In this document: piece after piece, positions 51,118-60,350 of the stretch
Numbering within the stretch: position 1 is the first letter of the stretch
How the letters are laid out: each line of letters starts with the position of its first letter
Source: Planctomycetota bacterium
Lineage (GTDB): Bacteria; Planctomycetota; SZUA-567; H5-PLA8
NCBI GenBank assembly: GCA_023150555.1
Contig: JAKLKQ010000029.1
Location: 1-64,000, forward strand
Reading direction: 5' to 3'
DNA length: 64,000 bases
The notes under the pieces: generated by a model
Databases searched by the model: none
Told to the model about the DNA's origin: nothing
The model's input: the letters and a program-made list of their open reading frames with translations, nothing else
Program-made: the position numbers and the translations under genes

Positions 51118-54100
51118 ATGAGCCTGCCAGCCCTGTCCATACGCAATCCGGTCTTCGCCTGGATGATGATGCTGGCCTTCATCCTCTTCGGCGCGATCAG
51201 CTTTTTCCGCCTGGGAGTGGGGCAGTACCCCGACGTGGACGTACCCATTGTCAGCGTCGAGGCCACCCTGGAGGGCGCGGCGCCGGAGATCGTCGAGTCC
51301 GAGGTCGTCGACATCCTCGAGGACGCCGTCATGTCCGTCGAGGGCGTCAAGGGCATCACCAGCAAAGCCGAGCAGGGCAAGGGCAGCGTCACCGTCGAGT
51401 TCGAAGTCGACCGGGACATCGACTTGGCCGTGCAGGACATACAGGCGAAAGTCGCCGCCGCGCAGCGCAATCTACCCTTAGACCTCAAACCTCCTATCAT
51501 TCGCAAGACCAACCCCGAAGACCGTCCCATCATGTGGGTCGCGCTCACCGGCGCCCGCAGCCCGCAGGAACTCAGCGACATGACGCGCAACGTCCTGCGC
51601 GACAAGTTTCTGACCGTGCCCGGCAACGGCGACGTGATGATGGGGGGGTACCTGGAGCGCAACCTGCGCGTCTGGATCGATCCGCACAAACTTCGTGCGC
51701 GCGGCCTGACCGTCGAGCACGTGACCCGCGCCATCGAGCGCCAGCATTTGGAGGTTCCAGCCGGGCGCATCGAGGCTCCGAGCCGCGAGGCCAACCTGCG
51801 CGTGCAGGGCGAGGCCATGAACCTGGCCCAATGGCGCGACCTGGTGATCGACGAGCGCGACGGCGCGGTGGTGCAACTGAAAGACGTAGCCCTGGTGGAG
51901 GACGGCTTCGAGGACCGCCGGCGCATCGCGCGCATCAACGGGTTGCCCGCGCAGGGCATGGGCATCATCAAGCAGCACGGCGCGAATACCGTCGCGCTGG
52001 CCAAGGCCGTGCGCGAGCGCGTCGATGAGCTGAACAGGACGCTTCCCGAAGACCTGGAACTTACGATCCGCGTCGACAGTTCCAAGTACATCGAGGCGGC
52101 GATTCACGAAACTTCGGAGACGCTGTGGCTGGCCGTTCTGCTGACGGCGCTGGTCTGCTGGATTTTCCTGGGCCGTATCTCGCCCACCTTCAATGTGGTG
52201 CTGGCGATTCCCGTCTCGGTGCTGGGCACCTTCGCGGCGATGTATTTCCTGGGCTTTACCCTGAATACCTTCACGTTGCTGGCCCTGTCGCTGTCGGTCG
52301 GTATCGTCGTGGACGATGCGGTGATGGTGCTGGAGAACATTTACCGGCACGGTGAGATGGGCAAGGACCGCGTCACGGCGGCGCGGGTCGGGGCGGAGCA
52401 GATCTCCTTCGCCGCGCTGGCCACGACGATGGCGATCATGGCCATCTTCCTGCCGGTGGCGTTCATGGAAGGGACCATCGGGCGTTTCTTCTTCCAGTTC
52501 GGCGTGGTGCTTTCGGTCGCAGTCTTCATCTCGCTGCTGGAGGCCCTGACTCTTACGCCAAGCCGCTGCGCGCAGTTCCTGGCCGTCGGCGGGCGCCGCA
52601 ACGCGCTGGAGCGCGGCGTGGGATGGATGTTTACGAAACTGGCCGCCCTTTATGCTTCCTCCTTGCGCGGCGCGCTGCGTTGGCGCCTGGCGGTGCTGGG
52701 TTCTGCCGTCATCTTCTTCGCCATCTCTCTGCTGCCGGTGGTGAAGTTTATCACGGGGCTGGACATCCCAGGCGTTCCTCAATTGGCTGGGGAGACTGTA
52801 CCGCTGCAGGACCAGAGCATCTTTCGAGTCATGGTCGAGACGCCCGTAGGGAGTTCCATCGAATACACCGACGGGGTCATGCGGAAAATCGAGGAGGCCC
52901 TCAAGGAGCGGCCCGAGATCGTAAGTGTGTACGCCATCATCGGGGACCAGGGCAACGAGGCGCGTGCGTTCGTGGGCATGAAGCCACGCGAGCAGCGGGA
53001 GAAGACGCAGCAGCAGGTCATCGCCGAGCTTCGCAAGGAACTAAACCGCTTTCCCGGCACCAGCGTGCGGCTGCAGGATCCTTCCAGCGAGGGCCTGCCC
53101 GGCGGGCGCGGCGGGCAATACCCCGTCACCTTCTCGATTCGCGGGCCGGACTGGGAGCGTTTAGGGAATTTGAGCACCGAGCTGGGCGAAGCCATGAACG
53201 CCAGCGGGAAGATCGTCGATGTCAACAGCGACTACGAAGTGGGCATGCCCGAGGTACAGGTGACGCCCAACCGCACTCGAACGCTCGCTTACAATGTGGA
53301 CATCGCCGAGGTCAGCCGCGCCATTCAGGCGCTGATGGGAGGCACACGCGTGGCCAAGTTCACTCGCGATGGCCGGCGTTACGACGTGCGCGTGCGCCTG
53401 CTTCGAGAAGACCGCCTGCGTCCTGAGGATATCGAAGGCCTGTACGTGCCGAATAAGGACGGCCACCTCGTGCGCTTGGCCGACCTGGTGGATGTGGCGA
53501 CGCGCCCGTCCCTGCAATCGATCACGCGGCAGGACCGCGAGCGTGCCGTAACCATTACCGCCGGGCCAGCGCCGGGGGTCAGCCAAGGCGACGCCATTCA
53601 TGAGGCCGAAGTACTAGCCGCGTCGATCCTCCCCGACGGTTATCGAATCGTCTTCAGCGGTCAGTCCCAGATCTACCGCGAGGCGATGGGCAGCCTCTTG
53701 TTCGCCCTTTTGCTGGGGCTGGTTGTCGCCTACATGATCCTGGCCAGCCAGTTCAACAGCTTCATACATCCGTTCACGATTCTGCTGGCGCTGCCTTTCA
53801 GCATCAGCGGTGCGTTCTTCGCCTTGGTCGTTATGGGCCAGACCATCAATATCTACAGCGCCATCGGCGTGATCCTGCTGACCGGCATTGCCAAGAAGAA
53901 CTCGATCCTGCTCGTCGAGTTCACGAACCAGGTTCGCGAAGCGGGCAAGGGCTGCGACGAGGCCCTGAAGGAAGCCTGTCCCGTGCGCCTGCGCCCGATC
54001 CTGATGACCAGCGTCGCGACCATCGCCGGAGCCATTCCCGGCGTGTTGGCCGGCGGGGCGGGCGCCGAACTGCGCATACCGATGTCCGTCACGGTCGTAG

Positions 54101-54285
54101 GCGGCATGATCGTCTCGACCCTGCTGACGCTCTTCGTCGTGCCCTGCTTCTACAGCCTCGCCGACGAGTTCCGGACCGTGGTCATGGCGGTCTGGCACAA
54201 ACGCTTCCCGCCGGTTGCGGAGTCGGCCCAGGTGCCCTCAAACCCGTCCGCGCCTTCGACCGATGCCCACGGGGCAGCGAAGTAG
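51118..54285 (+). CDS. RND-family efflux transporter permease
   Basis: A 1055-residue inner-membrane pump of the AcrB/HAE-1 family that uses proton flow to export drugs, lipids or other small molecules. It starts with LSIRNPVFAWMMMLAFILFG, helix 1, and the first porter loop carries YPDVDVPIVSVEATLEGAAP. The proton-relay pair of Asp lies in helix 4, SVGIVVDDAVMVLENIYRHG. The second half repeats the plan, with ILLTGIAKKNSILLVEFTN in helix 10 and LRPILMTSVATIAGAIPGVL. It forms an operon with the adaptor. A GGAGA precedes the ATG at 51118. The substrate cannot be predicted. Confidence 0.96.
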   Translation: MSLPALSIRNPVFAWMMMLAFILFGAISFFRLGVGQYPDVDVPIVSVEATLEGAAPEIVESEVVDILEDAVMSVEGVKGITSKAEQGKGSVTVEFEVDRDIDLAVQDIQAKVAAAQRNLPLDLKPPIIRKTNPEDRPIMWVALTGARSPQELSDMTRNVLRDKFLTVPGNGDVMMGGYLERNLRVWIDPHKLRARGLTVEHVTRAIERQHLEVPAGRIEAPSREANLRVQGEAMNLAQWRDLVIDERDGAVVQLKDVALVEDGFEDRRRIARINGLPAQGMGIIKQHGANTVALAKAVRERVDELNRTLPEDLELTIRVDSSKYIEAAIHETSETLWLAVLLTALVCWIFLGRISPTFNVVLAIPVSVLGTFAAMYFLGFTLNTFTLLALSLSVGIVVDDAVMVLENIYRHGEMGKDRVTAARVGAEQISFAALATTMAIMAIFLPVAFMEGTIGRFFFQFGVVLSVAVFISLLEALTLTPSRCAQFLAVGGRRNALERGVGWMFTKLAALYASSLRGALRWRLAVLGSAVIFFAISLLPVVKFITGLDIPGVPQLAGETVPLQDQSIFRVMVETPVGSSIEYTDGVMRKIEEALKERPEIVSVYAIIGDQGNEARAFVGMKPREQREKTQQQVIAELRKELNRFPGTSVRLQDPSSEGLPGGRGGQYPVTFSIRGPDWERLGNLSTELGEAMNASGKIVDVNSDYEVGMPEVQVTPNRTRTLAYNVDIAEVSRAIQALMGGTRVAKFTRDGRRYDVRVRLLREDRLRPEDIEGLYVPNKDGHLVRLADLVDVATRPSLQSITRQDRERAVTITAGPAPGVSQGDAIHEAEVLAASILPDGYRIVFSGQSQIYREAMGSLLFALLLGLVVAYMILASQFNSFIHPFTILLALPFSISGAFFALVVMGQTINIYSAIGVILLTGIAKKNSILLVEFTNQVREAGKGCDEALKEACPVRLRPILMTSVATIAGAIPGVLAGGAGAELRIPMSVTVVGGMIVSTLLTLFVVPCFYSLADEFRTVVMAVWHKRFPPVAESAQVPSNPSAPSTDAHGAAK

Positions 54286-54464
54286 CTCGCCTGCTCCTAA
54301 CCCACGTCGAGCACAGCCTTTGCAATGCAACCTATGGCGCAGCCCGGCTGATTCTGGCATACTGTTGAAAGAGAAGGAGTTGCCTCCTTTAATCCTGGGC
54401 CGGATGAGGGGCGGCGCTTGGGAGCGTGCGTCCGGTTCAGGCGGCGCGATGGAGCGTTTTGGGC

Positions 54465-55205
54465 ATGCGGAGTGTTTTGAAGCGCTTGAGGCTGGCGGTG
54501 TACGGCGGCGACGAACTGCTGCTGGCGCTGGTCGCTTGCGGGCTGGCCGCATGGGCGCTTTACACGCTGGTGCATCCGCATGCGGCCTGGGCTGCGCTCC
54601 CGCCGCTGCTGCTGGTGGTCTGGTTCTTCCGCGATCCCGAACGCGCCGGCCCGGACGATCCTCTGTTGGTGCTCTCGCCGGCCGACGGCGAGATCCGCGA
54701 CATCGAGATCGTCGACGAGCCGCGGTTCTTCGGCGCCAAGGCCCTGCGCGTTGGCATCTTTCTCTCGCCTCTAAATGTCCACGTCAACCGCGCGCCGTGC
54801 GAAGGCACCGTCGCACACCTGCGCTTCGCGCACGGCGAATTCCTGCCTGCGTACAACCCCGACGCAGCCACGCGCAATGAGGCCCAGGAACTGGGCCTCG
54901 TTACGCCGTCCCAGATCAAGGTGATGGTCAAACAGGTCACGGGCGTGGTGGCTCGGCGCATCGTCTGCGAGGCTCAGATGGGCCAGCGGCTGGCGCGCGG
55001 CGAGCGCTATGGCATGATCAAGTTCGGTTCGCGCACGGAGCTGTACGTGCCCAGCGACGCTGGCTTCGAGGCGGCGGTCGAGTTGGGCCAGCAGGTGCGC
55101 GGCGGCACGACGGTGCTGCTGCGCCAGAAGGCCGGGGTGGCCCGGCCTGCAACGAGCGACACGGCACAGCCCGAGGCGGTGGCCTCGACAGCGGAACAGG
55201 CCTGA
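54465..55205 (+). CDS. psd: Phosphatidylserine decarboxylase
   Basis: A 246-residue short-type enzyme that turns phosphatidylserine into phosphatidylethanolamine at the inner membrane. It has two close N-terminal membrane helices (LLLALVACGLAAWALYTLV and AALPPLLLVVWFF). The core has VLSPADGEIRDIEIV, VGIFLSPLNVHVNRAPCEG, and the self-cleavage site MIKFGSRTELYVP, where the Ser becomes the pyruvoyl group. The start at 54465 has GGAGCG at a suitable distance; the open frame from 54426 is not needed. It is followed after 10 bases by the synthase gene, giving the classic psd-pssA pair. Confidence 0.94.
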   Translation: MRSVLKRLRLAVYGGDELLLALVACGLAAWALYTLVHPHAAWAALPPLLLVVWFFRDPERAGPDDPLLVLSPADGEIRDIEIVDEPRFFGAKALRVGIFLSPLNVHVNRAPCEGTVAHLRFAHGEFLPAYNPDAATRNEAQELGLVTPSQIKVMVKQVTGVVARRIVCEAQMGQRLARGERYGMIKFGSRTELYVPSDAGFEAAVELGQQVRGGTTVLLRQKAGVARPATSDTAQPEAVASTAEQA

Positions 55206-55215
55206 GGACGCATTC

Positions 55216-56310
55216 ATGGCACTGCGCCTGAAACGACTTCGCCTGCGCAAAAATGGCCCCAAGCGCAAGCGCCGCCTGCTGAGCGTGCGTCCGGTGCCGA
55301 CGATGATCACGCTCGGCAACCTGCTCTGCGGCTTCGGCGCGATCGTGCTGGCCATGCGCATACACACGCCGCCGACGGACCTCCCGCCCGCAGACTGCCT
55401 GTACTACGCTGGGCTGCTGATCTTCGTGGCCATGGTCTTTGATGCCTTAGATGGCACGGTGGCGCGGTGGACCAACCAGACCAGCCGATTTGGGCTCGAG
55501 ATGGACAGCCTGGCCGACGTGGTCACTTTCGGCGTCGCGCCGGCGGTGATCGTGAAGGCGGCGATCGATTTCTTCGGCGCGGAGAGTTTCCCCGGGGGGC
55601 CGTATCCCATCCTGGACCGCTACGTCTGGCTGATGTTGGCCGTGTATGTGGCCTGCGCGGCGCTACGGCTGGCGCGCTACAACGTCGAGTCGGGTACCTC
55701 GCACAGCGACTTCTTTTTCGGCATGCCTTCGCCGGGCGCAGCCGGCTGCGTCGCCAGCTTGATGGTGATGCTGATGCCTGTAGCGAAACACCTCGACCAC
55801 CTGAAACTTGCGGGAGGGCACGGGGTCGTGCGCGAGAAGATCCCGTTCCTGGGCGCGCTGAACCACAGCGAAGCCACCACGCTGCTGCAGATCGGCCTCG
55901 TCATCCTGCCCTTCCTGATGCTCTGCCTGGGCATTCTGATGGTCTCGCGCGTGCACTACACGCACCTCGGCGAAAAGCTGCTCAGCGGCCGGCGCAGCTT
56001 CATGAACTTCCTGATCCTGCTCCTGGCGGGCGTGCTGATCGTGATGCAGCACGAGATTATGCTGGCGTTGGCGTTCAACGGGTACATGCTGCTCGGTCTG
56101 GTCAACGAGGTGCGCTATCAGCTCTTCCCTTCACAGCGGCCGAAGGGCTGGGTGGCCTCCGCCGACGAGGAACTGCACCGCCTCCAGGAAGCCCAAGGCG
56201 CGGCGCCCGCAGTTACCGATGGCGCCGAGACCTCATCTGCCGGCACACCGGATGCGCCGCCCGCATCGCCTGCCGAACCAGAAGCAAACGCTCACCACGC
56301 TGGAGACTGA
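55216..56310 (+). CDS. pssA: CDP-diacylglycerol--serine O-phosphatidyltransferase
   Basis: A 364-residue CDP-alcohol phosphatidyltransferase that makes phosphatidylserine, the substrate of the adjacent decarboxylase. The signature is VFDALDGTVARWTNQTSRFG followed by LEMDSLADVVTFGVAPA, matching DGx2ARx8Gx3Dx3D. Before it come basic residues (RLRLRKNGPKRKRRLLS) and the first helix TMITLGNLLCGFGAIVLAM. Six to eight membrane helices follow in all. A C-terminal tail of about 60 residues rich in Ala and Pro has no known role. A GAGGA lies upstream of the ATG. Confidence 0.95.
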   Translation: MALRLKRLRLRKNGPKRKRRLLSVRPVPTMITLGNLLCGFGAIVLAMRIHTPPTDLPPADCLYYAGLLIFVAMVFDALDGTVARWTNQTSRFGLEMDSLADVVTFGVAPAVIVKAAIDFFGAESFPGGPYPILDRYVWLMLAVYVACAALRLARYNVESGTSHSDFFFGMPSPGAAGCVASLMVMLMPVAKHLDHLKLAGGHGVVREKIPFLGALNHSEATTLLQIGLVILPFLMLCLGILMVSRVHYTHLGEKLLSGRRSFMNFLILLLAGVLIVMQHEIMLALAFNGYMLLGLVNEVRYQLFPSQRPKGWVASADEELHRLQEAQGAAPAVTDGAETSSAGTPDAPPASPAEPEANAHHAGD

Positions 56311-56316
56311 AGCCGA

Positions 56317-56772
56317 GTGCCCCCTAATCCCACCGACGCTCGAACTTCCAACGCGACCGAGCCCTGGTTTCAGGACGGCGTGCGCTTCACCTGTCTTTCG
56401 GGCTGCCGGCGCTGCTGCGGCGGCGCGCCCGGGGACGTCTGGGTCACCGAGGAAGAGGTCGCTGCGATCGCCAAGCTGCTGAGGCGAACGGTCGACGATT
56501 TTGAGCGCACCTTCGTGCGGCGCTACCGCGACGGCCGCAAGACGCTAAAGGAGCGCGCCAACTACGACTGTGTGCTGCTGGGCGAGGAGGGCTGCACCGT
56601 CTATGCCGCGCGCCCGCGGCAGTGCCGCGACTATCCCTTCTGGCCCGAGGTGATGCGCAGCCCTCTCAGTTGGGTGCGCGAGATGAGCCGGTGTCCGGGC
56701 ATTGGAGAGGGCGGCCTTCATGAGGCCCCCAAGATCGCCGACTTGCTACGGCAGCAGGGTGTGAATATCTAG
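56317..56772 (+). CDS. YkgJ-family cysteine cluster (zinc- or iron-chelating) protein
   Basis: A 151-residue protein of the YkgJ/CxxCxxCC family. The cysteines are in FTCLSGCRRCCGGAPGDVWV (four Cys near 26-34), DCVLLGEEGCTVYAARPRQC and RDYPFWP, with one more in MSRCPGIGEGG. The set is thought to bind Zn or an Fe-S cluster; the biochemical role is not established. Translation starts at GTG 56317 with GGAGA 12 bases away, 6 bases past the pssA stop, so it is the third gene of the phospholipid operon. Confidence 0.88.
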   Translation: MPPNPTDARTSNATEPWFQDGVRFTCLSGCRRCCGGAPGDVWVTEEEVAAIAKLLRRTVDDFERTFVRRYRDGRKTLKERANYDCVLLGEEGCTVYAARPRQCRDYPFWPEVMRSPLSWVREMSRCPGIGEGGLHEAPKIADLLRQQGVNI

Positions 56773-56820
56773 GTCTACCCCTCATACATCCTAGTAAAAT
56801 CCAAATGGACGTGCCTTCCC

Positions 56821-56849
56821 TTGACGCTAATGCTCGGGGTGCATAAAAT
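56821..56849 (+). promoter_or_regulatory. Strong sigma-70-type promoter
   Basis: TTGACG at 56821-56826, a 17-base spacer, then TAAAAT at 56844-56849: five of six at both boxes with ideal spacing. The start of transcription should be near 56856. Confidence 0.65.
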
Positions 56850-56862
56850 GTTGCAACGTAGA

Positions 56863-56890
56863 CCGGGAGATCCGAATTTTCGGAGCCCGG
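56863..56890 (+). ncRNA. Possible structured non-coding RNA or leader, 5' hairpin
   Basis: Beginning about 7 bases after the predicted start of transcription, CCGGG pairs with CCCGG and, inside, TCCGA with TCGGA across a short A/T loop. The G+C-rich stretch after it, to about 57115, has more potential stems and no gene. I could not match it to RNase P, tmRNA, 6S, SRP RNA or a known riboswitch. Confidence 0.35.
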
Positions 56891-57474
56891 GCATGAGAGT
56901 GAAGAGTTTGGGATTCGGTGGCGGGCCGGACGCCTGCCCCGAGCGATAGGAAACTCAGTTCCGAAAGGGATGCAGCCGTAACGACGCCGGCGGGATCGGC
57001 ACGACACGATCACGTGGGTGCGGCACCTGAAACCCCTCGAACCGGCCCGATTTGCGGGGCTCTTCCGTTCGAGGCGCGGCCCTGCGAGGCTGCCCGGTGT
57101 CCCCTCCGGCGAAGGCGTAAAACAAACTAAAGAGGCGCATCTGTGTTCAAGTCAATGGTGCAGGGTGCAGGTAAAAAGAGTCGAGCCACCGGCGAGTACG
57201 CGGCTGGTCGCTTGCGGACCATGTTCGCATGGTTCGGGCGCGTGCATTGGGCGCGCTCGCAAACCCTGGCTGGAACCTCTGACGAGACGGACTGAGTTCG
57301 TACGCGCAGGTAATCCCATCCGGCGTGCCGGTGGCGCTTTGGCGCAGGCCGGTTTGCACCTTCGCCTTCTGCCCTTCTCCCGCTGAAAAAATAAACTGGC
57401 GATGCCGGCCGCGTCGTGGCCGTCTGGGACGTGCCCTTCGCATCGGGTGTCGCCTTTTCCGGGAGATCCCAGTC

Positions 57475-59043
57475 ATGCCCATTGATCCCGTAAGCATCAT
57501 CACCGGTGCCGTTGGCGGCGTTGTCGCCGGCGGCATCCTGGCCAGCCTTGTCATGAAGGGCAACAAGAGCAAGCAACTCGAGGAAACCAAGGCCGAGGCC
57601 GAACGCACCCGCCAGCGCATGATCGAGGAAGGCCGCGCCGAGATCGCCAGGCTGAAGGCCGAAGAGGCCGAGGCGCAGCTGAAGAACCGCAAGGAAATGG
57701 ACAAGGAACTCAAGCAGGGCCTGGATGAGCTGCGCGCGGCCGAGAAACGCCTGGAGCGCCGCGAGGACCTGCTGGACCGAAAGCTGAATGTCGTCGAGCG
57801 CAAGGAGCAGGAGGTCGAGCAGCTGGAAGCCAAACGCAAGGAACTGATGGCTGGCATTCAGACCAAGAACGAAGAACTCGACCGCATGATTGCGGACGAA
57901 CGCGTCAAGCTGCAGAAGATCGCAAGCCTCACCACCGAGCAGGCCAAGGCCATGCTTCTTCAGCGCGTCGAATCGGACATCGCCAGCGAGGTCGCCGAGC
58001 TGACCCAGCGCGCGCTCAACCGCGCCAAGGAGGCCGCCGAGCAGGAGTCCCGCAAAGTCATCCTCAACACCATCCAGCGCCTGGCCTCGGACTTCGTCGC
58101 CGAGAATACCGTAGCCACCATTGACCTGCCCAACGACGACATGAAGGGCCGCATCATCGGCCGCGAAGGCCGCAACATCCGCGCCTTCGAGAAGGCTACC
58201 GGCGTGGACGTTATCGTCGACGATACGCCCGGCGTAGTGGTGCTGTCCGGTTTCGAGCCCGTGCGGCGCGAAGTCGCGCGGCTGGCCATGGAGAAGCTCG
58301 TCGTCGACGGGCGCATCCATCCCACGCGAATCGAGGAGGCCGTCGGCAAGGCGGAGAAGGAGGTCGCCTCCAGCATCGAGAAGAACGGGCGCGAGGCGGC
58401 CATCGAGTTCGGCTGCCACGACCTGCACCCGAAGCTGCAGGAGCTGCTCGGGCGGCTGCGCTACCGCACCAGCTACGGCCAGAATGTCCTGAACCACAGC
58501 AAGGAAGTGGCCCACATCTGCGGGCTGCTGGCCGCCGAACTGAAGCTGGACGTGGCGCTGGCCAAGCGCTGCGGCCTGCTGCACGACTGCGGCAAGGCCC
58601 TGGACCAGGAAATGGAAGGCACGCACCCCAAGATCGGCATGGACATCGCGCAGGGCGTCAACGAGCGCGTCGAGGTCTGCGAGGCCATCGGCGGGCACCA
58701 TGGCGACATCGAGATCCACAGCCTCTATCCGATCCTGGTGCAGGTCGCCGACGCCATCTCCGCCGCGCGCCCCGGCGCCCGCCGCGAGTCGCTGGAGAAG
58801 TACATCCAGCGCATGAAGCGCCTGGAAGAGATCGCCACCAGCAAGTCCGGCATCGAGAAGGCCTTCGCGATCCAGGCTGGGCGCGAAGTTCGCGTGCTGG
58901 CCAAAGCCGACCAGCTCAAGGACGGCGACTGCGCCCGCACCGCGCGCGAGATCGCTAAGCAGATCGAGGACGAATTGAGCTACCCCGGCGAAGTGCGTGT
59001 GACGCTGATCCGCGAATCGCGCTTCGTCGAGTACGCGCGGTAG
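57475..59043 (+). CDS. rny: Ribonuclease Y
   Basis: A 522-residue membrane-anchored endoribonuclease that starts mRNA decay. Order of parts: an N-terminal membrane helix (VSIITGAVGGVVAGGILASL, residues 6-25), a long coiled coil to about 200 (EETKAEAERTRQRMIEEGRA), a KH RNA-binding domain (MKGRIIGREGRNIRAFEKAT) and an HD domain with the metal pair in GLLHDCGKALDQE and EAIGGHHGDIE. The length is that of the usual family. A GGGAGA lies before the ATG at 57475. The YmdB gene, its usual neighbour in Bacillus, lies 2.6 kb downstream past inserted genes. Confidence 0.97.
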   Translation: MPIDPVSIITGAVGGVVAGGILASLVMKGNKSKQLEETKAEAERTRQRMIEEGRAEIARLKAEEAEAQLKNRKEMDKELKQGLDELRAAEKRLERREDLLDRKLNVVERKEQEVEQLEAKRKELMAGIQTKNEELDRMIADERVKLQKIASLTTEQAKAMLLQRVESDIASEVAELTQRALNRAKEAAEQESRKVILNTIQRLASDFVAENTVATIDLPNDDMKGRIIGREGRNIRAFEKATGVDVIVDDTPGVVVLSGFEPVRREVARLAMEKLVVDGRIHPTRIEEAVGKAEKEVASSIEKNGREAAIEFGCHDLHPKLQELLGRLRYRTSYGQNVLNHSKEVAHICGLLAAELKLDVALAKRCGLLHDCGKALDQEMEGTHPKIGMDIAQGVNERVEVCEAIGGHHGDIEIHSLYPILVQVADAISAARPGARRESLEKYIQRMKRLEEIATSKSGIEKAFAIQAGREVRVLAKADQLKDGDCARTAREIAKQIEDELSYPGEVRVTLIRESRFVEYAR

Positions 59044-59068
59044 ACGCGCGGCACCCAAGCAGGCTCTT

Positions 59069-59111
59069 GGCTCCTGGACGGCAGCAGTTAAGCTCTGTTC
59101 AGGAGCCTTTT
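59069..59111 (+). terminator. Possible terminator of rny
   Basis: The perfect 8-base pair GGCTCCTG (59069-59076) and CAGGAGCC (59100-59107) encloses a 23-base loop and is followed by TTTT. The long loop makes it weaker than usual. Confidence 0.5.
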
Positions 59112-59146
59112 GCTAGGAATTACGTACCCAACCCAGGAGCTTTGCC

Positions 59147-59992
59147 ATGTACAAGAACCTCAACTGCGGTGCGATCGGACAGAAGGCGTCGTTCGAGGAG
59201 GCCGTTGCGTTGGCGGCCGAGTTCGGCTTCGGAGGCGTGGACATCGACCTCAAGTACGCGCAGGAGAAGGGGCCCAACGCGGTCAAGGCGCTGCTGGCCA
59301 AGCACGGCCTGCGCGCGGGGGCCTTCGGCTTCGGGATCAAGTTCCGCGACGGCGACAGCGAAGCCGCCTGGGCGGAGAGCTTGGGCGAACTGACCCGGCA
59401 GGCGCCGCTGGCCGCCGCGTGCGGCTGCACGCGCTGCGCGACGTGGGTGCCGCCGGCGAGCGACGCCACGCCCTTCCGCGCGAACCTCAAGCGCTTCATC
59501 GACCGCATCAAACCCGCCACGGAGGTCCTGGCCGCGCACGGCATCTCGGTGGGCCTTGAGTTTATCGGGCCGCGCACGCTGCGCGCCGGCAAGAAGCACG
59601 GCTTCCTTTATACGATGGACGGCATGCGTGCCGCGACCGCGCAGATGGGGCCCAACGCCGGTCTGCTGCTGGACTGCTGGCACTGGTACACCTGCCAGTC
59701 GACGGTCACGGACCTGGAGCAGTTGACAGCCGATGAGGTTGTCGTCGTGCATTTGAACGATGCGCCCGCCGGCATCGCCGTCACCGACCAGGTCGACAAC
59801 AAGCGCGAACTGCCCGCCGCGACGGGCGTGATCGACATCAAGGGCTTCCTTGGCGCGCTGAAGAAGATCGGCTACGACGGGCCGATTACGGTCGAGCCCT
59901 TCAACCAGGCGGTGCGCGAGATGTCGGTGAAGGATGCGGTGAAGGCCACCGCCGCAAGCCTCGACAAGGCCTTCAAGCAGGCGGGCGTCTGA
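59147..59992 (+). CDS. Sugar phosphate isomerase/epimerase-like TIM barrel
   Basis: A 281-residue xylose isomerase-like TIM-barrel protein. The barrel strands FGFGGVDIDLKYA, GISVGLEFIGPRTL, GLLLDCWHWYTC, VVHLNDAPAG and DGPITVEPFNQAV carry the Glu, Asp, His and Glu ligands of the metal. It is a distant relative of the protein at 9115-9924 and works alone here, not in a sugar cluster. An AGGAG sits before the ATG. It stands between rny and the minus-strand PspB-like operon. Reaction and substrate are unknown. Confidence 0.88.
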   Translation: MYKNLNCGAIGQKASFEEAVALAAEFGFGGVDIDLKYAQEKGPNAVKALLAKHGLRAGAFGFGIKFRDGDSEAAWAESLGELTRQAPLAAACGCTRCATWVPPASDATPFRANLKRFIDRIKPATEVLAAHGISVGLEFIGPRTLRAGKKHGFLYTMDGMRAATAQMGPNAGLLLDCWHWYTCQSTVTDLEQLTADEVVVVHLNDAPAGIAVTDQVDNKRELPAATGVIDIKGFLGALKKIGYDGPITVEPFNQAVREMSVKDAVKATAASLDKAFKQAGV

Positions 59993-59999
59993 ACTTGGC

Positions 60000-60335
60000 C
60001 TACATCACCCGGTCCTGTGCCCAGGGGTAGCGCACGGACAGGCTGTATTCCTTGTGTTTCGCACCGGGTGGTGGCGGGTTGGCGACGAACTGCGGGTTGA
60101 AGGCCGCTCCGACGGCACTGAGGAGCTTCTTGATGTCGGCGTGCACGTAGCCGACGCCGTCGAATACCATCTTCTTGCCGTTAACGTCCGCGATGGCCGT
60201 GCGCGTCTCTTCGACGAAGGCCTTGCTGAGTGCGCTCAGTTCGGTCTGCCGGTGCTTGAAGACTTCCCAGCAGTCCTCGAAGGATGCGACTTTTACGCCG
60301 ATGTCGCCGACGCTCTGTTCTTTTGGATTGGCCAT
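60000..60335 (-). CDS. Hypothetical protein, last gene of the PspB-like operon
   Basis: A 111-residue soluble protein I do not recognise. It is helical in the first half (CWEVFKHRQTELSALSKAFV) and has a central FDGVGYVHADIKKLLSAVG segment, then a Pro-rich turn (NPPPPGAKHKEY). GGGAG precedes its ATG, 15 bases after the stop of the third PspB-like gene, so it should be co-transcribed with it. A role in membrane-stress response with the upstream trio is a guess from position only. Confidence 0.75.
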   Translation of the reverse strand: MANPKEQSVGDIGVKVASFEDCWEVFKHRQTELSALSKAFVEETRTAIADVNGKKMVFDGVGYVHADIKKLLSAVGAAFNPQFVANPPPPGAKHKEYSLSVRYPWAQDRVM

Positions 60336-60350
60336 CGATTCACTCCCGGA

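Larger units (their letters stand above)
56773..57474. other. Gene-free region before rny with a promoter and possible structured RNA
   Basis: A 700-base gap. A strong promoter at 56821-56849 is followed by a G+C-rich stretch with hairpins, the first at 56863-56890, and no coding sequence. Small frames inside lack ribosome sites. The stretch 57120-57470 is less structured and could be the untranslated leader of rny. Confidence 0.6.

Noticed and set aside
56954-56977. SRP RNA-like motif (CTCAG, GAAA loop, GCAGCC)
   Set aside because: The conserved AGCA side of the symmetric loop is changed to TGCA, an extra base is present, and the outer arms do not pair.
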